33,712 nt of DNA from an uncultured delta proteobacterium (GTDB taxonomy: Bacteria; Myxococcota_A; Polyangia; Polyangiales; JADJMO01), in contig CAIXWQ010001299.1 of the NCBI GenBank assembly GCA_903923175.1, positions 1 through 33,712 of the forward strand, read 5' to 3'. Numbering within the stretch: position 1 is the first letter of the stretch; the number at the start of each line of letters is the position of its first letter. Shown one piece after another: positions 1-9,892 of the stretch. The translations under genes were made by a program, and so were the position numbers. The notes under the pieces were generated by a model. It was not told where the DNA came from. It saw only the letters and a program-made list of their open reading frames with translations, and searched no databases.

Positions 1-1330
1 CGTCTACGGCATCGACGTGGAGAAGCTCGTCGCGAAGATCCGCGACGGCGGCGCCGAGGAGTCGGGCCTCAAGAACGTCCGCAACACGTACCCGACCGGC
101 ATCCCGAGCTACGGCGCCGACGCGCTGCGCTGGACGCTCGCGACCTACCCGCCGCAGCAGCGCAAAATCCCGCTCGCGATCAAGCGCATCGAGAGCTCGC
201 GTCACCTCTGCAACAAGCTCTGGAACGCGCTCCGCTTCGCGCTGCCGCTGCTCGGCGGCGACGATCTCTACGCGCTCGCCGCGCAGCCGTGGTGGCGCTG
301 GGAGGGGCAGGGCGCGGGGAGCATCGTGCGCAGCGGCCAGATCGCTGCGATCGACGAGGCCGCCGCGCGGGCGCGCCTCTCGAGCGAGGGGGTCGAGGTC
401 ACGCTCTGCGTGCGGCTCGAAGGGGCCGAGGCGATGCCGGCGCCGACGACGCTGGCCGATCGCTGGATCCTCGATCGCGTGGTCGCGACGGCGCGCGCGG
501 TCGAGTCGGCGATCGACGAGTTCCGCCTCGACGAGGCCACGACGGCGCTGCACCGCTTCTTCTGGGGCGACGTCTGCGACTGGTACCTCGAGCTGGTCAA
601 GCCGGGGCTCCAGGCCGGCGCCGCGCAGCCGGCGCAGACCCTCCAGACGCGCCTGACGCTTGCGCGCGTGCTCGACGCGACGCTGCGCCTGATGCATCCG
701 TTCATCCCGTTCGTGACCGAGGAGCTCTGGCAGAAGCTCCCGAAGCCGAAGCACTACGAGACGCCCAAGGGCTCGGTCGCGACCCCCGAGTCGATCATGG
801 TCGCGCCGTTCCCGAGCGAGGTCGACGGGCGCGCCGATCCCACCGCCGCGCGCGACATGACGATCCTGCAGGCGGCGGTCTCGGCCATCCGCTCGATCCG
901 CAGCGAGCACGAGGTGCACCCGAGCGCGTCGGTCGAGGTGAAGCTGCGCGCGGCTTCGCCCGAGGTGCGCGCGCTGCTCGAACGCGAGCGCGCCGCGATC
1001 CGCACGCTCACCAAGGCCGCGGAGGACTTCGCGATCGAGCCGAGCGGCACCGCGCGCCCGGCCGGCTTCGCGCTGATGCCCGCGGGCGAGGTCGACGTGC
1101 TCGTGCTCCTGAAGGGGCTCGTGACCCCCGAGCACGAGACGACGCGCATCGAGCGCGAGATCAAGAAGCTCGATAAGGACATCGTCGCGATCGAGAAGAA
1201 GCTCGGGCAGCCGTCGTTCGCCGAGAAGGCGCCCGCCGAGGTCGTGGCCGAGTCGCGCGCGCAGCTCGAAGCGTTCAAGCAGGCGCGGCAGCGCTTCGAG
1301 GAGTCGCGCGAGCTGGTCGGCGAGCTGTAG
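1..1330 (+). CDS. valS: Valine-tRNA ligase, C-terminal part (partial at window edge)
   Basis: This is the 3' end of valyl-tRNA synthetase, which charges tRNA-Val in the cytoplasm. The reading frame is open from base 2, so the true start and the HIGH and KMSKS motifs lie outside the window. What remains begins just after the expected KMSKS position (VYGIDVEKLV), continues through the end of the class I catalytic core (GADALRW, then HLCNKLWNALRF), the helical anticodon-binding domain (FFWGDVCDWYLELVKPGL and MHPFIPFVTEELWQ), and ends with the C-terminal coiled-coil arm typical of ValRS (RIEREIKKLDKDIVAIEKKL ... FAEKAPAEVV). The arm and the WYLELVKP signature separate it from the related IleRS and LeuRS. 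The gene ends with TAG; no terminator hairpin is obvious before the next gene. Confidence 0.96.
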   Translation, partial: VYGIDVEKLVAKIRDGGAEESGLKNVRNTYPTGIPSYGADALRWTLATYPPQQRKIPLAIKRIESSRHLCNKLWNALRFALPLLGGDDLYALAAQPWWRWEGQGAGSIVRSGQIAAIDEAAARARLSSEGVEVTLCVRLEGAEAMPAPTTLADRWILDRVVATARAVESAIDEFRLDEATTALHRFFWGDVCDWYLELVKPGLQAGAAQPAQTLQTRLTLARVLDATLRLMHPFIPFVTEELWQKLPKPKHYETPKGSVATPESIMVAPFPSEVDGRADPTAARDMTILQAAVSAIRSIRSEHEVHPSASVEVKLRAASPEVRALLERERAAIRTLTKAAEDFAIEPSGTARPAGFALMPAGEVDVLVLLKGLVTPEHETTRIEREIKKLDKDIVAIEKKLGQPSFAEKAPAEVVAESRAQLEAFKQARQRFEESRELVGEL

Positions 1331-1380
1331 GCCCGACGCCCCACTGCGCAACCGGCGTGGGCCGTCGGTCGACCTCCGGC

Positions 1381-1833
1381 ATGGACCCGGACATCACCCA
1401 GACGGCCCCGCTGACCTTGCCGCCCACCCACGCCGAGCGCGCCGCCGCCGAGGCCTACCTCGCGCAGCGCACGAGCTGGACGAGCGTGCGCGACGACGAC
1501 GTGCTCACCGAGCCCTGCATGGCGCTCACCGCCGAGCTGAGCGCCTTCGAGGCGCCGGCGCCGCTCGCCGAGCCGCTCTCCGGCGAGCCCGCGTACCTCG
1601 TGGAGGCGCGCCCGCCCGCTGGCGGCGCGATGCTCGTCGCGGTGCGCGCCTCGCTGCTCGACGCGTTGGTCGCCGCCGGCGCGGTCCACCCGGGCGTGGC
1701 CGACGTCGTCGTCCGCGAGATGCCGCTCCCCTGCGACGCCGACTCGCTCGTGCGCGTGATGGGCGCGATGCGCACCTGGTCACGCGAGCCCGACGGCAGC
1801 TGGTGGCCGCCGCTGCCCGACCGCCTCGACTGA
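1381..1833 (+). CDS. Hypothetical protein, 150 aa
   Basis: I do not recognise this gene. It would encode a small soluble acidic protein with no signal peptide or membrane segment. Third positions are strongly G/C, as in neighbouring real genes. The ATG start is preferred over an upstream GTG at 1357 because the intervening codons look non-coding. The sequence has a Thr/Pro-rich N-terminus (DITQTAPLTLPPTH), an Ala-rich middle, and a C-terminal segment ending WSREPDGSWWPPLPDRLD. It lies 50 bases after valS on the same strand and could be read through from it. The opposite-strand frames here are compositional shadows. Confidence 0.6.
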   Translation: MDPDITQTAPLTLPPTHAERAAAEAYLAQRTSWTSVRDDDVLTEPCMALTAELSAFEAPAPLAEPLSGEPAYLVEARPPAGGAMLVAVRASLLDALVAAGAVHPGVADVVVREMPLPCDADSLVRVMGAMRTWSREPDGSWWPPLPDRLD

Positions 1834-1878
1834 GCCGCGCCCGCTCCCACGCCGGAGCCAACGCCCACGGCGAGCGGC

Positions 1879-2943
1879 TCAGCGCGGCGCGCGCCCCAGC
1901 CAGCGGAGCGCGGCCGGCAGCCGCGAACGGCGCGGCCGCCAACCTTGCCGGCGCGTGAGCGGGAAGGGCTCGGTGCTGCGCAGAGGCGCGCTCGGCGCCC
2001 CCGCGGGCCCTGGCGCCCGCACGTCCGCCACGATCGCCGCGACCTGTCGCGCGCCGACCGCGCGCGGCAGCGTCGCGAGCCACGACTCCAGCGCCTCCGC
2101 GAACGCGAGCGCGCTCGCGAAGCGCGCGTCCGGCTCGCGACGCAGCGCGCGCTCGAGCGTCTCGGCGACGTGCGGATCGAGCCCCGGCGCGTACGTGCGC
2201 ACGTCGGGGATGCGCGCCGCCCGCACCGCCATGACCGTCTCCACGTCGCGCGCGCGGCGGAAGAGGTGCCGGGAGGCGAGTGCCTCCCAGAGCACGATCC
2301 CCGCCGAGAAGACGTCGGTGCGCGGATCGACCGGGCGGTCGAGCGTCTGCTCGGGCGCGAGGTACGCGAACTTCCCCTTCACGATCCCCGGCATCGTGCG
2401 CCGCGCGCGGTAGAGCGGACGCGCGAGGCCGAAGTCCGCGACCTTCACGGCCCCCTCGGCGGACAGCAGGATGTTCGCGGGGCTCACGTCGCGGTGCACG
2501 ACCACGCGCGGCGTGCCGTCGCGCTCGGTTCGCGCGTGCGCGGCGTGGAGCCCCCGGAGCGCCTGCGCGACGATGCTGCACGCGACCGCGGGCGAGAGGC
2601 GGAGCCGCCGGTGGCGGAAGCTGCGAAGCGCGGCGCCGAGGTCGACGCCGTCGACCCACTCCATCACGAGGAACAGCGCCCCCTCGCGCGTGCAGCCGCA
2701 GTCGACCAGCTCGACGAGGTTCGGGTGCTGGAGGATGGCCGAGATCTCGACCTCCTCCTCGAACATCACGCGGAACTCGGGGTCGCGGGCGTGCTCCGCC
2801 AGCAGCGTCTTGAGCGCCACCACCGGTCGCCCGATGGCCTCGAGGAGCTCGGGCGGCGGTCGCGCTCGGTAGACGACCGCCATGCCGCCGCCGCCGACGG
2901 TGCCGAGGATCGAATAGCCGCCGATGCTCGCTGGATGTTGCAT
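1879..2943 (-). CDS. Serine/threonine protein kinase (soluble, Hanks type)
   Basis: A 354-residue eukaryotic-like protein kinase. Nearly all catalytic motifs are visible: glycine loop around residues 14-25 (GTVGGGGMAVVY), ATP-binding Lys45 in VALK, helix-C Glu around 66, HRDVSPAN at 150-157 with catalytic Asp152, DFG at 170-172, and APE at 197-199. HRDVSPAN, with Ser in place of the usual Lys two residues after Asp, is a variant I associate with myxobacterial kinases. The kinase domain fills roughly residues 10-290. The remaining C-terminus is short, basic and Pro/Arg-rich, with no transmembrane segment or PASTA-type sensor, so the protein is probably cytoplasmic and regulated by partners. 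It follows nuoI on the same strand by 43 bases, but the gap contains a short hairpin and the function is unrelated. Substrates are unknown. Confidence 0.93.
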   Translation of the reverse strand: MQHPASIGGYSILGTVGGGGMAVVYRARPPPELLEAIGRPVVALKTLLAEHARDPEFRVMFEEEVEISAILQHPNLVELVDCGCTREGALFLVMEWVDGVDLGAALRSFRHRRLRLSPAVACSIVAQALRGLHAAHARTERDGTPRVVVHRDVSPANILLSAEGAVKVADFGLARPLYRARRTMPGIVKGKFAYLAPEQTLDRPVDPRTDVFSAGIVLWEALASRHLFRRARDVETVMAVRAARIPDVRTYAPGLDPHVAETLERALRREPDARFASALAFAEALESWLATLPRAVGARQVAAIVADVRAPGPAGAPSAPLRSTEPFPLTRRQGWRPRRSRLPAALRWLGRAPR

Positions 2944-2949
2944 GAACCC

Positions 2950-2966
2950 CCGGCGCGACGCGCCGG
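2950..2966 (-). other. Short GC hairpin between nuoI and the kinase gene
   Basis: A perfect inverted repeat CCGGCGC-GAC-GCGCCGG (7-bp arms, 3-base loop) lies in the 43-base gap after nuoI and just before the kinase start. No U-tract follows, so it is not a canonical intrinsic terminator. It might attenuate read-through from the nuo operon or simply reflect GC-rich composition. Confidence 0.35.
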
Positions 2967-2986
2967 AAGCGGTGCATGCGCCCGAT

Positions 2987-3649
2987 CTAGTGATGCTGCC
3001 CGAGGCGAGTGATCCCGGCGAAGCCCTTCTCGCCGGGCTCCCTGCGCGGATTCTCCGACTGCTGCTCGCCGTCCGCGCTCACGAAGGACATCAGCAAGCT
3101 CTTGCCGAAGACGAACTGATCGCGAGAGTCGTACGGCTGAGGATGCATCCCGGTGTCCATGCGGATGGCGTCGCACGGGCACGCCTCGACGCAGAAGCCA
3201 CAGAAGATGCAGCGCAGCTCGTCGATGACGAACTTGACCGGGTATTTCTCGTAGCCGCGCTTCTTGTCCCCCTCGGGATACTCGCCGGCCTCGATGTAGA
3301 TGCACTGCGCCGGGCACGCCGTGGAGCAGCAGAGGCAGGCCACGCAGCGCGGCGAGCCGTCCGCCCGGTGGGTGAGCCGGTGCACGCCGCGGAAGCGCTC
3401 GGGGTAGGGGCGCTTCTGGAACGGGTACTCGAGCGTGGTGACGCCGTCCTCCATCGGATCGTTCACCGCGTCGGGGCGCGTGCCTCGGATCATCTCCTTC
3501 GTGTTCTTGAAGAAGTGATGCATCGTGATGGCGAGGCCATCGGCGATGTCCTTCACGTACGCCTGCTGGACGGCGTTGCGCCCGGGCTTCGAGATCTTCG
3601 TCCCCTTCACGCGGTCGTACTGGACGGGGCCTTCGAGCGGCAGCGGCAT
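2987..3649 (-). CDS. nuoI: NADH-quinone oxidoreductase subunit I (2x 4Fe-4S)
   Basis: NuoI is the peripheral-arm subunit of complex I carrying clusters N6a and N6b, which pass electrons toward NuoB. The 220-residue protein shows both classical ferredoxin motifs: Cys102-x2-Cys105-x2-Cys108-x3-Cys112-Pro and Cys147-x2-Cys150-x2-Cys153-x3-Cys157-Pro. The ATG at 3649 is chosen because GAGGAA lies a suitable distance upstream and the long upstream extension of the frame has no homology-like character. It follows nuoH by 47 bases and is the last recognisable nuo gene here; nuoJ, K, L, M and N do not follow. The tail after residue 195 is hydrophilic and longer than in short NuoI proteins. Confidence 0.97.
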   Translation of the reverse strand: MPLPLEGPVQYDRVKGTKISKPGRNAVQQAYVKDIADGLAITMHHFFKNTKEMIRGTRPDAVNDPMEDGVTTLEYPFQKRPYPERFRGVHRLTHRADGSPRCVACLCCSTACPAQCIYIEAGEYPEGDKKRGYEKYPVKFVIDELRCIFCGFCVEACPCDAIRMDTGMHPQPYDSRDQFVFGKSLLMSFVSADGEQQSENPRREPGEKGFAGITRLGQHH

Positions 3650-3696
3650 CTTGGGTTCCTCGAGGACTCGGCGGGGGGTGTCGGTGGAGAAGCGGG

Positions 3697-5033
<1,337 letters not shown>

Positions 5034-5037
<4 letters not shown>

Positions 5038-6644
5038 TCGGCGGGGGGCGCTTCGGGCGCCGTTGGCTGCGTGCTCGGGCGCGCCGCGGCGCCGCCCATG
5101 GCCTTGCGAACGTCCTTGATCCGCTTCCAGTCCAGCGGGTGGCCGGCCTGCTTCGCGAGACGCACGAGCGCGTCCCAGCCGGGCAGGGCGTCGCCGATGG
5201 GCTTCGGCCCCGCGACGAACTTCTGCTCGGTTCCCTGGCGGTTCACGAAGGAGCCGTCCTGCTCGGCCCAGCTCGCGATCGGCAGCACGACGTCGGCCAT
5301 CTTGGTGAGGGCCGTCTCCGCGTCGCTGAACACGATGAGCTTGGCGCGGCCCAGCGCGCCGGCCGTCACGTCGTCGAGATCGACGGGCCCGCCGAGCGCC
5401 ACGACGACGCCGACCTGACCGCCGACGACCGGCTCGGTGAGCTCACCGATCGGGTGCACCGCGCCACCGGCCGCGAGCGTCGCGCCGCGCGTGTTGGGGT
5501 TCTGGTCCGCGTCACGCAGGATGGCGTCGCCGTCCCACGTGCCGAGCGAGGCGAGGTGAAGCTCGCCGACGCCGAGGAACGTCTTCGCGATGTGCGCGAG
5601 CGTGAAGTTGTCTTCGGTGGAGCGCTGCGCCGAGAGCACCGCGCCGACCGACTTCGCCCCCTTGAGGAGCTCCGCGGCCGCCTTGAGCGCCGCCGACGGG
5701 GTGACGGCCTTGCGGTCCTTCCCCCTGCCGACCGTGGCGGTGACGACGCGGCCGCTCTGCACGCGCTTGTGCGTGAGGATGCCGTCGTCGCACATCCAGA
5801 ACTGGTTGACCGCCTGGTTGTCGCGCGGGCGCAGGCGCGGAACCTCGCCGGTGCGCGGGTCGTAGTCGAGCCACGCGTTGCAGCCGGTGGCGCAACCCGG
5901 GCAGACCGTCTCGACCTTGCGCAGGAACCAGACACGCGACTTGAAGCGGAAGTCCTTGGTCGTCAGCGCGCCGACCGGGCACACGTGATCGACCATCATC
6001 GTGTACTTGCCCTCGAGCTGACGCCCCGGGCTGAGCACGATCTCGCCGAGGTTGCCGCGCTCGCGCTTGTCGAGGACCGGATCCTTGGCGATCTCGTCCA
6101 TGAAGCGCACGCAGCGCGTGCAGACGATGCAGCGCTCCGCGTCGTAGACGATCGTCGGCCCGAAGCTCACGCCCTTCGGCTTGTGCACGATCTCGTCGTG
6201 CATGCGCTTGGGCGCGCGCTGCGACTGCAGCCAGTAGTCCTGCAGCTTGCACTCGCCCGCCTGATCGCAGATCGGGCAGTCGACCGGGTGGTTGAGGAGC
6301 AGGTACTCCTGCACGTGCTTGCGCGCGTCGGACACGAACGCCGAAGACTCGCTCTTCACGTTCATGTTCTCGAGGCATTCGACCTGGCAGGCCGGCTCGA
6401 GCTTGGGCTTCTTCGAGGGGACGTAGTCGCCCTTCTCGGCGTCCCAGTTGAGCACGTCGAGCATCATCTGACGGCCGCCTGGCCGCTCGATCTCGACGAG
6501 GCACATGCGGCAGTTGGCAGCCACGGAAAGCCCGGGGTGCCAGCAGTAGTGCGGGATCTCGAGCCCCTGGCGCCAGGCCGCTCGGATGATCGTGTCCCCC
6601 TTCTCGAAGGGGATCTCCCTACCGTCCAACTTGATCGTCGGCAT
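5034..6644 (-). CDS. nuoG: NADH-quinone oxidoreductase subunit G
   Basis: NuoG is the large iron-sulfur subunit of the complex I peripheral arm. In order I see a 2Fe-2S ferredoxin domain (Cys34, Cys45, Cys48 and Cys86 or Cys90), the His-ligated N5 site His119-x3-Cys123-x2-Cys126-x5-Cys132, the N4 site Cys172-x2-Cys175-x2-Cys178 with Cys222, then Cys248-x2-Cys251-x3-Cys255 with Cys285, the pattern of the extra N7 cluster known from Thermus and E. coli. A shortened molybdopterin-oxidoreductase-like domain follows (VVLPIASWAEQDGSFVNRQGTEQ). At 536 residues it is shorter than the 680-900 residue family members; the trimming is in the C-terminal domain. It lies directly downstream of nuoD, with no nuoE or nuoF between. 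Confidence 0.96.
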
Positions 6645-6705
6645 CGCTCTCGTTCCCTCGCACCACTACTGCGTCGAAGCGTTCAAGGAGTCGGGCTGCG
6701 GCCGG

Positions 6706-7920
6706 CTAGCGGTCGCACTCGCCGCCGATCATGTTCACGGAGCCGAAGGTCGGGACGATGTCCGCGATCATGTGCCCACGGATCATCCGCGGGAACCCCT
6801 GCAGCGTGAACACGCACGGCGGTCGCACGCGCACGCGGTAGGGCGTGCCGGTCCCGTCGGACACGATGTAGAAACCGAGCTCGCCGTTGCCGCCCTCGGT
6901 GTACGAGTAGACCTCGCCCTTCGGGACCTTCGGCCCCTCCATCACGAGCTTGAAGTGCTGGATGGTCCCCTCGATCGTCCGGTAGACGTCCTGCTTGTCG
7001 GGGAGGATCAGCTCGGGCGCGTCGACGTTGACCGGCCCGTCGTCGGGCATCTGCTCGACGCACTGACGCACGATGCGCATCGACTGGTACAGCTCGGCCC
7101 AGCGCACCATGAAGCGGTCGTAGTTGTCGCCGTCGTGGCCGACCGGGACCTCGAACTCGACGCGGTCGTACGTGAGGTACGGGTGCGCCTTGCGGACGTC
7201 GTAGGCGACGCCGGTCGAGCGGAGGGCGGGGCCGGTCCAGCCGAACTGGATGGCCTCGGCCGCGGAGATCTTCCCGATCCCCTGCATGCGGTCGAGGAAG
7301 ATGCGGTTGGTCAGGAGGAGCTTCTCGCTCTCGCGACACACGCGCTCGACCGCCTCGCAGATCTCCGTCGCCCTGCGCTTCAGGTTCTCGGTGGGCGGCT
7401 TGGCCGCGCCGCCGATGCGGAAGAACGAGTGCGTGAGGCGCGCGCCGGTCTCCTCCTCGAGGAGATCCCAGATGTGCTCGCGGGCCTTCATCATCCAGAG
7501 GAACGGCGTGAAGGCCCCGAGCTCCATCGCCATCGCGGCGTTGCAGGTCAGGTGGTCCGCGGCGCGCGACAGCTCGCCGAGGATCACGCGGTACCACTGG
7601 CAGCGCTCCGGCACGGTGATGCCGCAGAGTTTCTCGACCGCGAGGGCGTAGCCCACGTTGTTGAGGATCGGCGAGACGTAGTTCAGGCGATCCGTATACG
7701 GGAAGACCTGCGCCCACGTGCCGCGCTCGCACATCTTCTCGAAGCCGCGGTGCAGGTACCCCATCTGCACGTCGACCTTCTCGACCGACTCGCCGTCGAG
7801 CTCGAGGATCATGCGGATGGTGCCGTGCATCGCCGGGTGCGACGGGCCCATGTTGAGGCGCATCGGCTCCGTCGGGAGCTCGAGGTCGGTCTCGTCGATG
7901 TCGTAATCGTTCGGTTCCAT
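6706..7920 (-). CDS. nuoD: NADH-quinone oxidoreductase subunit D
   Basis: NuoD is the 49-kDa-type subunit that forms the quinone-reduction site with NuoB. The 404-residue protein opens with MRLNMGPSHPAMHGTIR, containing the quinone-site His32, and has the partner Tyr81 in DRLNYVSPILNN. Other hallmarks are GYLHRGFEK, NRIFLDRMQGIG, GPALRSTG, and the C-terminal DIVPTFGSVNMIGGECDR, the hydrogenase-like large-subunit tail lacking nickel cysteines. It is separate from NuoC, not a NuoCD fusion. It lies 81 bases after nuoC and 61 bases before nuoG. The ATG at 7920 has an AAGG Shine-Dalgarno-like stretch upstream. Confidence 0.98.
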   Translation of the reverse strand: MEPNDYDIDETDLELPTEPMRLNMGPSHPAMHGTIRMILELDGESVEKVDVQMGYLHRGFEKMCERGTWAQVFPYTDRLNYVSPILNNVGYALAVEKLCGITVPERCQWYRVILGELSRAADHLTCNAAMAMELGAFTPFLWMMKAREHIWDLLEEETGARLTHSFFRIGGAAKPPTENLKRRATEICEAVERVCRESEKLLLTNRIFLDRMQGIGKISAAEAIQFGWTGPALRSTGVAYDVRKAHPYLTYDRVEFEVPVGHDGDNYDRFMVRWAELYQSMRIVRQCVEQMPDDGPVNVDAPELILPDKQDVYRTIEGTIQHFKLVMEGPKVPKGEVYSYTEGGNGELGFYIVSDGTGTPYRVRVRPPCVFTLQGFPRMIRGHMIADIVPTFGSVNMIGGECDR

Positions 7921-8001
7921 CTGGGCCTTCGAGAGGGGGGCTCCGCCGAGAGGGAGTCCGCCACGTCGCGCGCCCGAGAGAGCGGCGACGCGCAGGGAAA
8001 A

Positions 8002-8673
8002 TCAGGGAACGGGAGTGGGGGCGGTGCCGTCGGGCGGGGGCGCGTCCGACGGATCGCCCATCGCGTCGTCGGCCCAGGCGGCGTCGCGCTGCGCCCAGTC
8101 CTTGCGGCCGAAGGGCATCCCTTCGTCGCCGAGGAACGGGAGCTGCTTGCCGAGGACGTCGGGCCCCTGGCGGTAGGGGATGAGCGGCTGCGTCTTGTCG
8201 GCCGGGTAGTCCTTGCGCAGCGGGTGCCCCTGGAACTCCTCGTAGAGGAGCAGGCGGCGCAGGTCCGGGTGACCCTCGAACTTGAGGCCGAACATGTCCC
8301 ACACCTCGCGCTCGAACCAGTTCGCCGCGGCCCAGATCGTCGAGACGGTCGGCACCGTCGTCGGCTTGGCGGCGTCGGCCGGCTCGCCCTCTTCCGCTTC
8401 GAAGAGGCGCGTCTTGAGGCGGATGCGGTGCCCCTTGTGGAGCGAGTAGAGGCTCAGGACGAGCTCGAAGCGCGCGTCGCGCGAGGGGTAGTCGACCGCC
8501 GTGATGTCGATGAACATCGACATGTCGCAGGCCGCGTCGTCGCGCAGGAACTTGGCGACGTCGTAGTAGGCCGCGGGCGTGACGACGATGGTCTCGTCGC
8601 CGCGGAACGAGGTCGTCTCGACGACCGCGCCGCCGAAGTGCGCCTTCACGCGCTCGACGATGACTGCGCTCAT
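8002..8673 (-). CDS. nuoC: NADH-quinone oxidoreductase subunit C
   Basis: NuoC is the 30-kDa-type structural subunit of the complex I connecting module. The 223-residue protein carries the family signature around residues 118-160 (NWFEREVWDMFGL, GHPDLRRLL, then GHPLRKDYP). After about residue 195 it has a low-complexity Asp/Pro/Ala tail (ending PPPDGTAPTPVP) that is not part of the conserved fold. Its ATG overlaps the nuoB stop by four bases (ATGA), so translation is probably coupled. No NuoD domain is fused to it. Confidence 0.97.
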   Translation of the reverse strand: MSAVIVERVKAHFGGAVVETTSFRGDETIVVTPAAYYDVAKFLRDDAACDMSMFIDITAVDYPSRDARFELVLSLYSLHKGHRIRLKTRLFEAEEGEPADAAKPTTVPTVSTIWAAANWFEREVWDMFGLKFEGHPDLRRLLLYEEFQGHPLRKDYPADKTQPLIPYRQGPDVLGKQLPFLGDEGMPFGRKDWAQRDAAWADDAMGDPSDAPPPDGTAPTPVP

Positions 8674-9293
8674 CGCTCACCCTCCGGCTTGATCGGCGTG
8701 CCGAGGAGCACCGGGGGCTCGACCGAGCGACGCTGCGGCCCGTACTCGAGCTCCTTCGGGGACTTCTGCAGCTGGACGAGCTGGCGCTCGACCAGGTCCT
8801 CGCGCGGCTTCACGATCCCGGGCGTCTTGTCGCCGCGCTGGATCTTGTCCTGGAGGAGGTTGAGCGCGTCGATGACCGCCTCGGGGCGGGGCGGGCAGCC
8901 CGGGATGTACACGTCGACCGGGATGACTTTGTCGATGCCCGGCACCGTCGTGTAGTTGTCGTAGAACCCGCCGCACGAAGCGCACGTGCCGAAGGCGACC
9001 ACGTACTTGGGGTCGCACATCTGCTCGTAGATGCGCTTGAGCGCGGGGGCCTGCTTCTGGCTGATCGTGCCGACGACCCACAGCAGGTCGGCCTGGCGCG
9101 GCGAGAAGCGGGGCGCCTCGGCGCCGAAGCGCGCGAGCCCGTCGTAGCGCGGCCCGTTGAGCGACATGAATTCCATGCCGCAGCAGGCGGTGACGAACGG
9201 GTACTGGAACAGCGACCACTTCCTCGCCCAGTTGAGCAGCGCGTCGAGCTTCGTCGTGGCGAAGCCGGCCTCGCTCCCGGCGATCTCTCTCAC
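8670..9293 (-). CDS. nuoB: NADH-quinone oxidoreductase subunit B
   Basis: NuoB holds the terminal cluster N2, which donates electrons to quinone. The tandem cysteines Cys37-Cys38 (TACCGMEF), Cys104 (FGTCASCGG) and Cys133 (IPGCPPRPEA) supply the four expected ligands with Nqo6-like spacing; Cys107 is an extra cysteine. The frame is open for 76 codons upstream, but the start is placed at GTG 9293 because it overlaps the nuoA stop as GTGA and has GGGAG just upstream, giving a normal-length 207-residue protein. The upstream extension covers nuoA in another frame and is Arg-rich nonsense. Confidence 0.96.
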   Translation of the reverse strand: MREIAGSEAGFATTKLDALLNWARKWSLFQYPFVTACCGMEFMSLNGPRYDGLARFGAEAPRFSPRQADLLWVVGTISQKQAPALKRIYEQMCDPKYVVAFGTCASCGGFYDNYTTVPGIDKVIPVDVYIPGCPPRPEAVIDALNLLQDKIQRGDKTPGIVKPREDLVERQLVQLQKSPKELEYGPQRRSVEPPVLLGTPIKPEGER

Positions 9294-9649
9294 TTCTCCC
9301 ACTCGAGCGCTCCCTTCTTCCAGACGTAGACGAGGCCGACCACGAGCACCGCGAGGAAGCCCAGCATCTCGACGAGCCCTGCCAACCCGAGCGAGCGGAA
9401 CTTCACCGCCCACGGGTAGAGGAACACCCCCTCGATGTCGAAGACGACGAAGAGGATGGCCGTCAGATAGAACTTCGCGCTCAGGCGTATGTGGCGCCCG
9501 CCGGAGGATTCGCTGCCGCACTCGTACGGCGTGTTGTGCTCGGGCTCGCCCTTGTTGCGGGGGCCCATGTAGGTGGACAGCAGGAAGAACGCCGCGACCA
9601 GCGTGGCCGCCACGGCGAAGAGCAGGAACATCGGGACGTACGCGGACAT
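9290..9649 (-). CDS. nuoA: NADH-quinone oxidoreductase subunit A
   Basis: NuoA is the small membrane subunit of complex I contacting NuoH near the quinone site. The 119-residue protein has three predicted membrane helices (about 5-25, 60-80 and 92-110), the loop motif PYECG at 41-45, and FDIEGVFLYPWA from residue 70, whose acidic residues are conserved. It is the first gene of the nuo operon here, preceded by a 243-base gap with a candidate sigma-70-like promoter. It overlaps nuoB by four bases. Confidence 0.97.
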   Translation of the reverse strand: MSAYVPMFLLFAVAATLVAAFFLLSTYMGPRNKGEPEHNTPYECGSESSGGRHIRLSAKFYLTAILFVVFDIEGVFLYPWAVKFRSLGLAGLVEMLGFLAVLVVGLVYVWKKGALEWEK

Positions 9650-9709
9650 CGTGCGATTGCCCTCGCTACCGCGAATTCAGCGGAAATCGCCCGGTTTTTG
9701 GGCAAGGGC

Positions 9710-9738
9710 TAAGTAGTCGGCAGGGGATCGGCTGTCAA
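9710..9738 (-). promoter_or_regulatory. Candidate promoter of the nuo operon
   Basis: On the minus strand a consensus -35 hexamer TTGACA (9733-9738) is followed after 17 bases by TACTTA (9710-9715), a weak -10 match keeping the leading TA. Transcription would start about 50 bases before the nuoA ATG. The same TTGACA appears in the tRNA-Leu promoter, which supports this box. The -10 assignment is the weak part. Confidence 0.5.
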
Positions 9739-9799
9739 CGAGCGTGCCACCGAACGTGCGCGAAACGGGGGCACGCTGCGCTCGGGGACAAAATGCCGG

Positions 9800-9839
9800 C
9801 GCCCCTCGACCGTGTCCGGGGGACCGGGGGCGAGGGGCG
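9800..9839 (-). terminator. Possible terminator hairpin downstream of mlaC
   Basis: A 9-bp perfect inverted repeat CGCCCCTCG/CGAGGGGCG with a 22-base loop lies 54-93 bases beyond the mlaC stop and before the nuo promoter. There is no U-tract after it, so it could be a Rho-independent-like pause, an mRNA-end stabiliser, or chance in GC-rich DNA. Confidence 0.35.
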
Positions 9840-9892
9840 TCGGAGGCGCTTCTGAAGTTGGAGCGAGAGGGGTCAGGCCGCGCGCCGCGCCG

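Noticed and set aside
6586-8955. Plus-strand open frames of 500-800 codons opposite the nuo genes (also 5139-6809)
   Set aside because: The minus-strand proteins carry exact complex I motifs. The plus-strand frames are low-complexity His/Arg/Val/Asp-rich shadows.
9294-9521. Upstream extension of the nuoB frame
   Set aside because: It overlaps nuoA in another frame and is Arg-rich without homology-like pattern. GTG 9293 with GGGAG and a GTGA overlap gives the normal NuoB length.
9689-9703. GCCC-GGTTTTT-GGGC as an intrinsic terminator
   Set aside because: The stem has only four pairs and the T-run is in the loop, not after the stem. It lies just downstream of the nuo -10 candidate, so it is probably leader sequence.
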